Shown piece by piece: positions 39,268 to 47,104 of a stretch of DNA of 64,000 nucleotides (position 1 is its first letter; each line of letters starts with the position of its first letter). This stretch comes from Arsenicitalea aurantiaca (GTDB lineage: Bacteria; Pseudomonadota; Alphaproteobacteria; Rhizobiales; Devosiaceae), in NCBI RefSeq assembly GCF_003994485.1, contig NZ_RZNJ01000004.1, positions 372,001-436,000 of the forward strand. Reading direction: 5' to 3'. The notes below the pieces were generated by a model. The model had not been told where the DNA came from. It did no database searches and saw nothing but the letters and a program-made list of their open reading frames with translations. The position numbers and the translations under genes are program-made.

Positions 39268-41423
39268 GCCCTGCCGCCCTCGGGGCCGCGCCCGCGGCGA
39301 GCTCCTCCTCGGATGCCGAGGCGCGCCTCGAGCGCCTGCGCGGCCTGCGCCCGCGTCTTGCGCCCTATGTGCGCATCGGTTCGGTCCGCCAGCGCGGGCG
39401 CACCGTCTATCGCGCTCATGATCGGCTGGGCGGCCGCACGCTCGAGCTGACCCCGCTCGCCGCCGAGCTGCTGCTTGCCTGCGCTGCCGGCCGCACCGTC
39501 TTCGAGCTCTCCCGCATTGCCGGGGCCCGTCGTCCCGAGGCCGGCGCCGCGGCGGTTTCCGAGCAGGTGCTGCAGATCCTCGGCGCAGCCGAAAATCACG
39601 GGCTCCTCCTCCCCCTCGAGCGCCGCGCAGAGGGCTATGCGCCGATAGCCCAGCCCGGGCTTCTCATGCGCACGCTCAAGAACCCGCTCTTTGCGCGCTT
39701 TTCCTTTTTCAATCCCGATCCGCTGATCGAGCGGCTCGCCCCGCTCGCCCATCTTCTCTTCAGCCCGCCCGCGCTCATTGCCTGGCTCGCAATGGTCGGG
39801 TTCGGGGTCTACCTCGCCATCGGCAATTGGGATGAGCTCTTTGCCTATGGCGCGACCCATGCGCTCGCCCCGGGCAGCCTCGTGTGGATGGCGGTGCTCT
39901 TTCCGCTGGTCAAGCTCCTCCACGAGCTCGGCCACGCGCTCGCCTGCAAGCGCTGGGGCGGGGAGGTGCGCGATTTCGGCACCTCGCTCCTCGTCTTCAT
40001 GCCCATCCCGTTCGTCGATTGCTCCGACAGCGCCTTCTTCGTGCGCCGCCGCCAGCGCATCGCGGTCGCTGCTGCCGGCATGATGGTGGAGTTCGTCCTC
40101 GCCTTCGGCGCGCTCATCGTCTGGCTCGTCTCGACGGATGATTTCGTCCGGCTCATCGCCTTCAACACCATGGTGCTGACCTCGATCACCACCATTGCCT
40201 TCAATGCCAATCCGCTCCTCAGGTTCGATGCCTATTACATCCTCTCCGAGCTCATCGGCATGGACAATCTGGGCACCCGCGCCCAGGCGCTGATCGGGGG
40301 GCTTTCGCGGCGTATCTTCCTTGGCGATGCTAATGCGCCCGCCATCATGCCCCCGCCCGGCGAACGCATCGTGCTGCTGCTCTACGGGCTCGGCTCCACC
40401 GCCTATAAATTCTTCATCGTCTTCTTCGTGGTGATCAATGTCTTCCCGCGCTTCTTCGTCTTCGGGGTGGTGCTCGCCGCCTGGGGAGCCATGTCGATGA
40501 TCGTCCTGCCGCTCGCCAAACAGGCCCGCACCACGGCCGACTACCTCAAAAAGGCCGATGGTGCGGTGCGGGTGAAAGTGTTGACCCGCGCCGCCATCGG
40601 CCTCGTGCTGCTGGGCGGGCTCCTCCTCGTCCCGCTCCCCTATGCGGTCGTCGCCGATGGCGCGGTGCGCCTGCCGCCCGAGAGCGTGCTGCGTTCGGGC
40701 GGCGCTGGCATCGTCACCGCCCTGCCGCGCGGGGTCGCAGGCGAAGTCGCGGCGGGCGAGCCTCTCGTCCTTCTCGACAATCCGCTCCTGCATGCCGAGC
40801 TCAATGCCCGTCGCGCCGGCCGTGTCAGCCAGGAGCGGCGCTACGAGGCGCTCCTTGCCTCCAACATGGCCGAGGCCGGGCTCCTCGCGGCCGAACTGGC
40901 CTTCGCGGCCGAGGATATCGCGTCTGCCGAGGATGCGGTCGCCCGGCTCGTCGTCGCCGCGCCCGCCACCGGCCGCTTCGAGCTTGCCGATGCGCTGGAG
41001 CCCGGCATCCAGGTCGAAGAAGGCGACCCGCTCGGCGTCGTCCTGCCCCCCACCGATACCCGCACCGCCATCATCGTGGTCTCCCAGGAAGATGCCGACC
41101 TCATCGGGTCGCGCCTCGAAGGGGTCACGGTCCGGCCCGTGCGCACCCAGAGCGTCACGCGACCCGCGCGGATCCTGCGCGACTATCACCTCTCGGTCGC
41201 CCCGCCCCCCGATGCGGCCCCCGGCGCGCCGCCGCCTCCGGTGCTCGAGGCGCGGTTTGCCTTCGAGCTCGAGATCGATGCGGGCGCCGACCTGCCCTAT
41301 GGCCAGGCCATGAAGGCGCGCTTCGATCTGGGGCTGCAGCCCTTGAGCCTTCAGCTCTGGCGCAGCCTCAACATCTGGTTCGAAAAGATCATGCTCTCGC
41401 GCCACATGAACCAGGGCGCCTGA
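39249..41423 (+). CDS. PqqD-like / M50 metalloprotease / HlyD fusion membrane protein
   Basis: 724 residues. A winged-helix PqqD-like segment (about 40-125) is followed by a site-2-protease-type membrane domain with about seven helices. The zinc motif HELGH is at 225-229 with the third ligand expected at Asp327 in NPLLRFDAYYILSE, which matches the NPLLRFDGYY motif of putative peptide zinc metalloproteases of the YydH type. After the last helix (about 443-465) comes a periplasmic HlyD-like part with lipoyl halves VLRSGGAGIVTALPRGVAGEVAAGEPLVLL and VVAAPATGRFELADALEPGIQVEEGDPLG. Both zinc ligands are kept, so it may be an active protease. With no ABC transporter nearby, it is the best candidate for the inner-membrane export component. 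Confidence 0.85.
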   Translation: MALDSVSPAALGAAPAASSSSDAEARLERLRGLRPRLAPYVRIGSVRQRGRTVYRAHDRLGGRTLELTPLAAELLLACAAGRTVFELSRIAGARRPEAGAAAVSEQVLQILGAAENHGLLLPLERRAEGYAPIAQPGLLMRTLKNPLFARFSFFNPDPLIERLAPLAHLLFSPPALIAWLAMVGFGVYLAIGNWDELFAYGATHALAPGSLVWMAVLFPLVKLLHELGHALACKRWGGEVRDFGTSLLVFMPIPFVDCSDSAFFVRRRQRIAVAAAGMMVEFVLAFGALIVWLVSTDDFVRLIAFNTMVLTSITTIAFNANPLLRFDAYYILSELIGMDNLGTRAQALIGGLSRRIFLGDANAPAIMPPPGERIVLLLYGLGSTAYKFFIVFFVVINVFPRFFVFGVVLAAWGAMSMIVLPLAKQARTTADYLKKADGAVRVKVLTRAAIGLVLLGGLLLVPLPYAVVADGAVRLPPESVLRSGGAGIVTALPRGVAGEVAAGEPLVLLDNPLLHAELNARRAGRVSQERRYEALLASNMAEAGLLAAELAFAAEDIASAEDAVARLVVAAPATGRFELADALEPGIQVEEGDPLGVVLPPTDTRTAIIVVSQEDADLIGSRLEGVTVRPVRTQSVTRPARILRDYHLSVAPPPDAAPGAPPPPVLEARFAFELEIDAGADLPYGQAMKARFDLGLQPLSLQLWRSLNIWFEKIMLSRHMNQGA

Positions 41424-41429
41424 GCGCGC

Positions 41430-42113
41430 TCAGAACGGGCAGGGCGCGCTGTAGCCGCGCATGCTCCCATCGGCCGGGTGCCGGAAGCCCAGCATCTGCG
41501 CATGCAGCTGCAGCCGGTCGGCCGCCGCCAGCACTTCGCCCTCGGCATAGAACGCATCCCCGAGGATCGGGTGGCCGATGGCAAGCAGGTGCACGCGCAA
41601 TTGGTGCGTCCGCCCGGTCAGCGGCACGAGCTCGAGCCGCGTGATCCCCCCCTCGCGCCCCGTCACCCGATAGCGGGTCTGCGCGGGCCGTCCCGTTTCC
41701 CTGTCGACCCGCTGGCGCGGCTTGTTCGCCCAGTCCACCCCGAGGGGCAGGTCGATGAGCCCTTCCTCCTCGCGCACCTCGCCCCACACCCGCGCGATAT
41801 AGCGCTTTTCGGTCTCGCGCTTTTCGAACTGCTGCCCGATATGGGCGAGCGCCCCCTTGTGGCGCGCCATCACCACGATGCCCGACGTGTCCTTGTCGAG
41901 CCGGTGCACCATGGTCGCAGTCGGAAACCGCTCGCGCACCCGCGCCTGCAGGCAATCGGCCAGCGCCGGATCCCGGCCCGCGACGCTGAGGAGCCCGCTC
42001 GGCTTGTTGAGCACGACGATGTCGTCGTCCACCGCCACCGGGTCGATCCAGGGCTCGGTGGGCGGGGTGTAGATGAAGGTCTGGGGGCTCGGCTGGGGCA
42101 TGGGCGCGCTCAT
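41430..42113 (-). CDS. RluA-family rRNA/tRNA pseudouridine synthase
   Basis: 227 residues. The family signature with the catalytic aspartate is MVHRLDKDTSGIVVMARHK, preceded by the substrate-binding VLNKPSGLLSV, and followed by EKRYIARVWG and LTGRTHQLRVHLLAIGHPILGD. It isomerises a specific uridine in 23S rRNA and/or tRNA. Size and lack of an S4 domain fit RluA rather than RluC or RluD. It converges on the M50-HlyD gene: a 14-bp palindrome, CTGAGCGCGCTCAG (41420-41433), contains both stop codons. Confidence 0.9.
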   Translation of the reverse strand: MSAPMPQPSPQTFIYTPPTEPWIDPVAVDDDIVVLNKPSGLLSVAGRDPALADCLQARVRERFPTATMVHRLDKDTSGIVVMARHKGALAHIGQQFEKRETEKRYIARVWGEVREEEGLIDLPLGVDWANKPRQRVDRETGRPAQTRYRVTGREGGITRLELVPLTGRTHQLRVHLLAIGHPILGDAFYAEGEVLAAADRLQLHAQMLGFRHPADGSMRGYSAPCPF

Positions 42114-42250
42114 AGCAGCTTTCCGGCCCGCCCCAAAGGCGCGCGCGCGCCGACGGGTTCCAAAATCACCGCTCCTCTGGTATGGATCGGGCTCGGGGGA
42201 AGTGAGACGTTCTGCGGACGGCCGGGCCGTCTTCTGTTGCGAGTATGTGA

Positions 42251-42763
42251 ATGAACCTTTCGCGCCTTGTCACTGCGGGCCTCGTGCTGCCGCTTTTCCT
42301 CGCGGCCTGTTCGAGCGACCAGCTCGGCATGATCCGCTCGACCACCCCCACGGTCGCCGCCTATGCCGCGCCCGTCCCCGCCTCCCGCACCCTGCCTGCC
42401 GGGCCGCGCACCGAGCGCGAGCTCGACGGGCTGATCGCCAAATATTCGGCCATGCACGGGGTGCCCGAATCCCTCGTCCACCGCGTCGTCCGGCGCGAGA
42501 GCAATTACAATCCCCGCGCCCGCAATGGCCCGAACCTCGGGCTCATGCAGATCCAGCACGCCACGGCCCGCACCATGGGCTATCGCGGCGAAGCGACGGG
42601 CCTCCTCGATGCCGAGACCAATCTCAACTATGCGGTGAAATATCTGCGCGGCGCCTACATCGTGGGCGACCGTAACGAGGACCAGGCGGTGCGCCTCTAT
42701 TCGCGCGGCTATTACTACGATGCCAAGCGCAAGGGCCTGCTCGACGAGGCGGGCCTGCGCTGA
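42251..42763 (+). CDS. Lytic transglycosylase lipoprotein (SLT domain)
   Basis: 170 residues. The signal ends at a lipobox (LPLFLAACSS), so it is a lipoprotein. The SLT/goose-lysozyme-like domain begins at about 58: LIAKYSAMHGVPESLVHRVVRRESNYNPRARN, where the Glu of RRES is the catalytic acid, then GPNLGLMQIQHATARTMGY and TNLNYAVKYLRGAY. It cleaves the glycan backbone of peptidoglycan to 1,6-anhydromuropeptides. The domain is short but has all the core motifs. A hairpin terminator separates it from the convergent kinase gene. Confidence 0.9.
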   Translation: MNLSRLVTAGLVLPLFLAACSSDQLGMIRSTTPTVAAYAAPVPASRTLPAGPRTERELDGLIAKYSAMHGVPESLVHRVVRRESNYNPRARNGPNLGLMQIQHATARTMGYRGEATGLLDAETNLNYAVKYLRGAYIVGDRNEDQAVRLYSRGYYYDAKRKGLLDEAGLR

Positions 42764-42767
42764 GCCT

Positions 42768-42791
42768 CGAGGCCCCCGCGCAGGGGCCTCG
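42768..42791. terminator. Hairpin between convergent genes
   Basis: A 9-bp stem CGAGGCCCC / GGGGCCTCG with a six-base loop, 4 bp after the transglycosylase stop and 1 bp before the stop of the opposing kinase gene. It lacks a long T-run, so its strength is uncertain. Confidence 0.55.
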
Positions 42792-42792
42792 C

Positions 42793-44676
42793 CTAGTCTT
42801 CCTGGGTCAGCGCCAGTTCCACGCTGCACCGCACCCCGTGCGGTGCATAGTCGAGGCTGACCGGCCCGCCGAGATAGCCGACGAGCCCGCGCTCGATGAG
42901 CCGGCTGCCGAACCCCTTGCGCTCGGGCGGGGTTACGGCCGGCCCGCCCGTTTCTTCCCAGCTGAAGCGCGTCTTGCCGGTCTCCCGGTCGGGCAGCCGC
43001 CATTCGATCCGTACCCGCCCGCTTCGGCCCGAAAGCGCGCCATATTTGATGGCGTTGGTCCCCAGTTCATGTAGCAGCAGCCCGAGCCCCAGCGCCGTCT
43101 TGGGCGGCAGCAGCAGGTCGGGCCCGTGGATCGAAAAGCGCGAGAAATCGTCCGCGCCCAAGAGCCGCGCCGCGCCTTCGACCACCTCGTGGATCGGCGC
43201 GCTCGCGCCCTTGCCCGCCGTCAGCGCATCCTGCGCCCGTGACAGCGCGAGCAGCCGCGCATCGATCGCCTCGCGCGCGGTCGCGATGTCGCTGGCATTG
43301 CGCAGCGTCTGCGTCGTGATCGCGCCGACCATGGCCAGCATGTTCTTCACCCGATGCGCCAGCTCCTGCATGAGCAGGCGCATCTGGGTCTCGCTTTCCT
43401 TGCGCTCGGTGATGTCGTAGGCCGCGCCCACGACACGCACCGGCCGCCCCTCCTCATCGCGCACGATCTCGCCCTGCCGGCCGATCCAGCGTATCCCGCC
43501 AGGCGTCACGACGCGATATTCGGTCCGTAGCCGGTCCTCGATCGGCTGTCCGTCCTCGGCCACGGCGAGCTGCTCGCGATCCTCCGGATGCACGATCGTC
43601 GCAAAATGGGCCGCCGGCACGGCGCCCCCGACCTCGTCGAGCCCGTAGAGCCGGCGGAAGGTCGGCGAGCCCATCACGAGCCCGCTCTCGATATCCCATT
43701 CGAACGTGCCGACCCCGCCCGCCTCCTGGGCGAGCCGCATCAGCTCCTGTTGGCGCGCCAGTGCCCGCTCGGCCTGCTTCTGGTCGGTAATGTCGTGCCC
43801 CTGCACGAAAATCCCGAGCACGCTGCCCATCGGCCCGAGGATCGGCTGGTAGACGAAGTCGAGCCTACGCTCCTCGAGCGGCGCGTCGGGCGCGGTCTGC
43901 AGCATCACCGGAAAATCCCGGCCGATGAAGGGCTCGCCGGTCTCGCGCACCCGGTCGAGCACCTCGAACAGGCCCTGGCCCTCGATCTCGGGCAGCGCCT
44001 CGCGCAGCGGAAGGCCGAGGATCTGCCGATGCCCGGTGATCCGGTGATAGGCGGCGTTGGCGAGCGCGAACACGTAATCGGACCCCCACAGGACCGCCAT
44101 GAAGCTCGGCGCCTGCTCGAAGAGCGTGCGCAATTGCTGGGTCTCGGCAGCCAGCACCACGTTTTCGGCCTGCACCGCGGCGGCGCGCCGGCGCATGCCG
44201 TCCTCGCGCTGCCGGGCAAGCGCCTCGTTGGCGGCGCGCAGCTCCTCGAGCTCGGTCACGTCCACCGTGTGCTGCAAGATATGGCGCAACTTGCCGTCGG
44301 GGCCTTTGAGGGGCGTATGGGTCGCGCTCCAGTAGCGCAGACCCATCGTGCCGTCGCGCAGCCGGATGGGGTAGGGAATCAGCGCCAGATTGTCCGCTTC
44401 GCCCGTGTCGAGCACCCGCTGCAGCGAGGCGCGAAGCATCTGCTCGCTCTCGGACCCCGGCGCGCTCGGAAACGCCTCGAAGATGTTGCGCCCGATGATC
44501 TCCTCGCGCGTGCGATGGGTCACCGCGAGATAGGCGGCATTCATCTCCACGATCCTGAGACCGGGATCGAGCAGCACATAGGGATTGGGCGAGGCCTCGA
44601 AGATCGCAGCGATGTCGATGGCCGGCGATGACGCGTTCAAAAGGTGATGCTCTCCTTGGCCGGTTTTCCCGACCAT
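42793..44676 (-). CDS. PAS-domain HWE sensor histidine kinase
   Basis: 627 residues, soluble (no membrane segment). Three PAS domains are visible: about 20-150 (IFEASPNPYVLLDPGLRIVEMN), 185-310 (LFEQAPSFMAVLWGSDYVFALAN) and 320-430 (MRLAQEAGGVGTFEWDIESG), the last two ending in DIT motifs. The HWE phosphorylation box is LMQELAHRVKNMLAMVGAITTQTL, and the ATPase part has LLLHELGTNAIKYGALSGRSGRVRIEWRL with GFGSRLIERGLVGYLGG. No cysteine of the LOV type (NCRFLQ) is seen, so it is not an obvious light sensor. No cognate regulator is adjacent; HWE kinases often feed the general stress response in this class. Confidence 0.9.
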   Translation of the reverse strand: MVGKTGQGEHHLLNASSPAIDIAAIFEASPNPYVLLDPGLRIVEMNAAYLAVTHRTREEIIGRNIFEAFPSAPGSESEQMLRASLQRVLDTGEADNLALIPYPIRLRDGTMGLRYWSATHTPLKGPDGKLRHILQHTVDVTELEELRAANEALARQREDGMRRRAAAVQAENVVLAAETQQLRTLFEQAPSFMAVLWGSDYVFALANAAYHRITGHRQILGLPLREALPEIEGQGLFEVLDRVRETGEPFIGRDFPVMLQTAPDAPLEERRLDFVYQPILGPMGSVLGIFVQGHDITDQKQAERALARQQELMRLAQEAGGVGTFEWDIESGLVMGSPTFRRLYGLDEVGGAVPAAHFATIVHPEDREQLAVAEDGQPIEDRLRTEYRVVTPGGIRWIGRQGEIVRDEEGRPVRVVGAAYDITERKESETQMRLLMQELAHRVKNMLAMVGAITTQTLRNASDIATAREAIDARLLALSRAQDALTAGKGASAPIHEVVEGAARLLGADDFSRFSIHGPDLLLPPKTALGLGLLLHELGTNAIKYGALSGRSGRVRIEWRLPDRETGKTRFSWEETGGPAVTPPERKGFGSRLIERGLVGYLGGPVSLDYAPHGVRCSVELALTQED

Positions 44677-44741
44677 AGCACGGGCCGGCGCGCGTTAAAG
44701 CGCCGGTACGCAACCGCTCCCCGCCGGGAGTGGCAGGGCTT

Positions 44742-47102
44742 TCAGCCCCCTGCGCTCGCCTCGCGCTGGGTCAGGAGCCGCGAGAGCTGCTCGGAGAGAT
44801 CGCGCTGCTGATAGGGCTTGCCCAGCCGCGGCAGATCCGTCGTCGTGCCCGAGGGCAGGTCTGCATAGCCTGTCGCGAGCAGGATCGGCAGGCCGGGCCG
44901 GATTTCGCGCGCGCGGTTGGCCAGCTCCACCCCGGTCATGCCGGGCATGGCATAGTCGGTGATGATCGCGTCGATCTCCGCGTCGCTTTGCAGAATTTCG
45001 AGCGCCTGCTTGCCCGAATACGCCTCGAGCACCGTGTGGCCGAGGTCCTCCACCATGTCCACCGTGTTCATCGCGATCAGCGCATCGTCGTCGACGACCA
45101 GAATGCGCGAGCGGGGCGCAGCTTCGTTCATGGCAACAGGCTCCTTGACGTGTTCGATCGGCCCGGCCGAAACCGGCAGCCAGAGTTCAGCGATGGTCCC
45201 GCGACCCACTTCGCTGTAGAGGTTCAGTGCCCCGCCCAGTTGCACTGCCAGTCCATGGACCATGGACAGGCCCAGTCCCGTACCTTTACCCAATTCCTTG
45301 GTCGAAAAGAACGGTTCTATTGCGCGTTGCAGCGTCTCGGCATCCATGCCCTCGCCACTGTCTTCCACGCATAGACGCACATAAGAGCCGAATAGGCCCA
45401 AACTGCGGCGAGGCTCGCGCTTGTCGAGCCGAATGACCAGTTGCCCGCCCTCGGGCATGGCGTCGCGCGCATTGACCGCAAGGTTGAGCACCGCCAGTTC
45501 GAGCTGGTTGGGGTCCACCGTTGCCGGGGGCAGCCCGTCCTCGATGTCGTAATCGATGGCGATCAGCGGGCCGAGCGAGCGCTCCATCAAGGCGCGCATC
45601 CCCTCGAGCAGGCTCGAAAGGTCGGTCGGCTCGGGTTTCAGATCCTGCCGCCGCGCAAAGGCGAGCAGGCGCTGGGTCAGCGATGCGCCGCGCCGCGCGC
45701 CCTGCATCGCCCCGTCGATATGGCGCTGCAGTGCCGGCTCGGGCGGTATCTTCTTGGCGAGAAGCTCGAGATTGCCGAGCACCGCAGCGAGAAGATTGTT
45801 GAAGTCGTGCGCCACCCCGCCGGTCAGCTGGCCGATGGTCTCCATCTTCTGGGCCTGCCGCAGCTGTTCCTCGGCCCGCCGCCGCTCCGTCACGTCCCGA
45901 AAGAAGGCGACCCCGCCTGCGATCTGTCCATCGCCACCCGAAAGCGGCGCGTGCTGGGTCTCGAGCCAGAGCGAGGGCCCGTGCTCGCTCGCAAATTCCA
46001 GCTCCTCGATCGGGCCCGCCTCGCCTCCGAGCGCCTTCTCGACGCGCGGGCGCATCGCTTCCATCACGTCCTCGGCAATCACCTCCGAGAGCCTGCGCCC
46101 GACCACCTCGCGTTCGGTCAGCCCCACCAGCCGCTCCATCACCGGGTTCCAGGTGGCGATGGCAAGCTCGTGGTCATAGGCGACGATCCCGGCCGGCACC
46201 GAGCTCATCAGGAGGCCCGAAAACGCCTTCTCCCCGCGCAGCGCCTGCTGGGTGTGCTCGCGCTCGATGGCGAGAGCCTCGAGCAGGCTCTCCCGGTCGG
46301 TTTCCACCGCCTTGCGGTCCGTGACGTCAGACGTCACGCCCGAAAGCGTAACGGCGCGCCCATAGCGGTCGGGCAGCACGCCTGCGCGCATCTCGACCCA
46401 GTGCACGCTCCCGTCGGGCCAGGTGATCCGGACGTCGAACGCGATGTCCTTGCCCGCGCTGAGATCGACGGTGAGCGCACGCTCGATCTCGCCGCGCTGG
46501 TCCTCGGCAACACTCCCGATCAGGGCCGGAAGATCGAGTTCGCCATCCGCCTGCCGCCCGAAATGAGCCTTGCAGAGGCCCGAGCACTCGAGCGTCCTCG
46601 TCGCGATGTCGAGCTGGAAGGTGCCGAACCGGCCGGCGCCGAGCGCGAGCGAGAGGCGCTTTTCATTGGCACTGAGCGCGTCGAGATTGGCCCGCGCCTG
46701 ATATTGCCGGCGGCGCGCCCGCAGCCCGTTCTCGACCGCCGTCACCAGCGCTGCGGGATGGAAAGGTCGCTCGAGGAAGATGACATTGCCCAAGAGCGCA
46801 TTGATCTGGGCGAGCACCGGATTGCGGTCCGGCCCGCCCCCGCGCTGAGAGAGGCAGACGAAGGGAAAATCCGACCAGCTCGGCTGGTTGGCAACCCAGT
46901 TCTTGAGCGCCGTCACGTCGCCCTCGCGCAACGCCTCGTCGGCGATCACCGCCGTGCCCGCCCCGCCCTTGAGCCCGGCGAGCAGGGCGCCGAGATCGGC
47001 GCAGCTTTCGGCTTCCTTCTGCGCTTCGCGCAGCAGGGTCCGTGCAAGGCTCGCATCCCGACCGCCCGGCGTCAGGATCAGTACGCGTTCAGACGCATTC
47101 AC
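44742..47102 (-). CDS. Hybrid PAS histidine kinase with C-terminal receiver, paired with KaiC-like protein
   Basis: 786 residues beginning at a GTG with a GGGAGAG ribosome binding site. The N-terminal 130 residues look like a degenerate receiver (VLILTPGGRDASLARTLLREAQ ... VIFLERPFHPAALVTAVENGLRARRRQ). Two PAS domains follow (about 145-270 and 295-410), then a HisKA box QLTGGVAHDFNNLLAAVLGNLELL, ATPase motifs LNLAVNARDAMPEGG, EDSGEGMD and GTGLGLSMVHG, and a complete receiver domain (ILVVDDDALIAMNTVDMVEDLG, phospho-acceptor Asp in ITDYAMPGM, Lys in GKPYQ). It starts 2 bp after the KaiC-like stop, so KaiC output through this kinase is likely. Confidence 0.9.
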   Translation of the reverse strand: MNASERVLILTPGGRDASLARTLLREAQKEAESCADLGALLAGLKGGAGTAVIADEALREGDVTALKNWVANQPSWSDFPFVCLSQRGGGPDRNPVLAQINALLGNVIFLERPFHPAALVTAVENGLRARRRQYQARANLDALSANEKRLSLALGAGRFGTFQLDIATRTLECSGLCKAHFGRQADGELDLPALIGSVAEDQRGEIERALTVDLSAGKDIAFDVRITWPDGSVHWVEMRAGVLPDRYGRAVTLSGVTSDVTDRKAVETDRESLLEALAIEREHTQQALRGEKAFSGLLMSSVPAGIVAYDHELAIATWNPVMERLVGLTEREVVGRRLSEVIAEDVMEAMRPRVEKALGGEAGPIEELEFASEHGPSLWLETQHAPLSGGDGQIAGGVAFFRDVTERRRAEEQLRQAQKMETIGQLTGGVAHDFNNLLAAVLGNLELLAKKIPPEPALQRHIDGAMQGARRGASLTQRLLAFARRQDLKPEPTDLSSLLEGMRALMERSLGPLIAIDYDIEDGLPPATVDPNQLELAVLNLAVNARDAMPEGGQLVIRLDKREPRRSLGLFGSYVRLCVEDSGEGMDAETLQRAIEPFFSTKELGKGTGLGLSMVHGLAVQLGGALNLYSEVGRGTIAELWLPVSAGPIEHVKEPVAMNEAAPRSRILVVDDDALIAMNTVDMVEDLGHTVLEAYSGKQALEILQSDAEIDAIITDYAMPGMTGVELANRAREIRPGLPILLATGYADLPSGTTTDLPRLGKPYQQRDLSEQLSRLLTQREASAGG

Positions 47103-47104
47103 GC

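Noticed and set aside
38304-41405. Minus-strand open frame of 1033 codons opposite the HlyD and M50-HlyD genes
   Set aside because: Same explanation: a GC-driven shadow of genes with clear domain motifs.
41420-41433. 14-bp palindrome spanning both convergent stop codons as a terminator
   Set aside because: It has no loop and no T-run and is largely explained by two facing TGA stops in GC-rich DNA.
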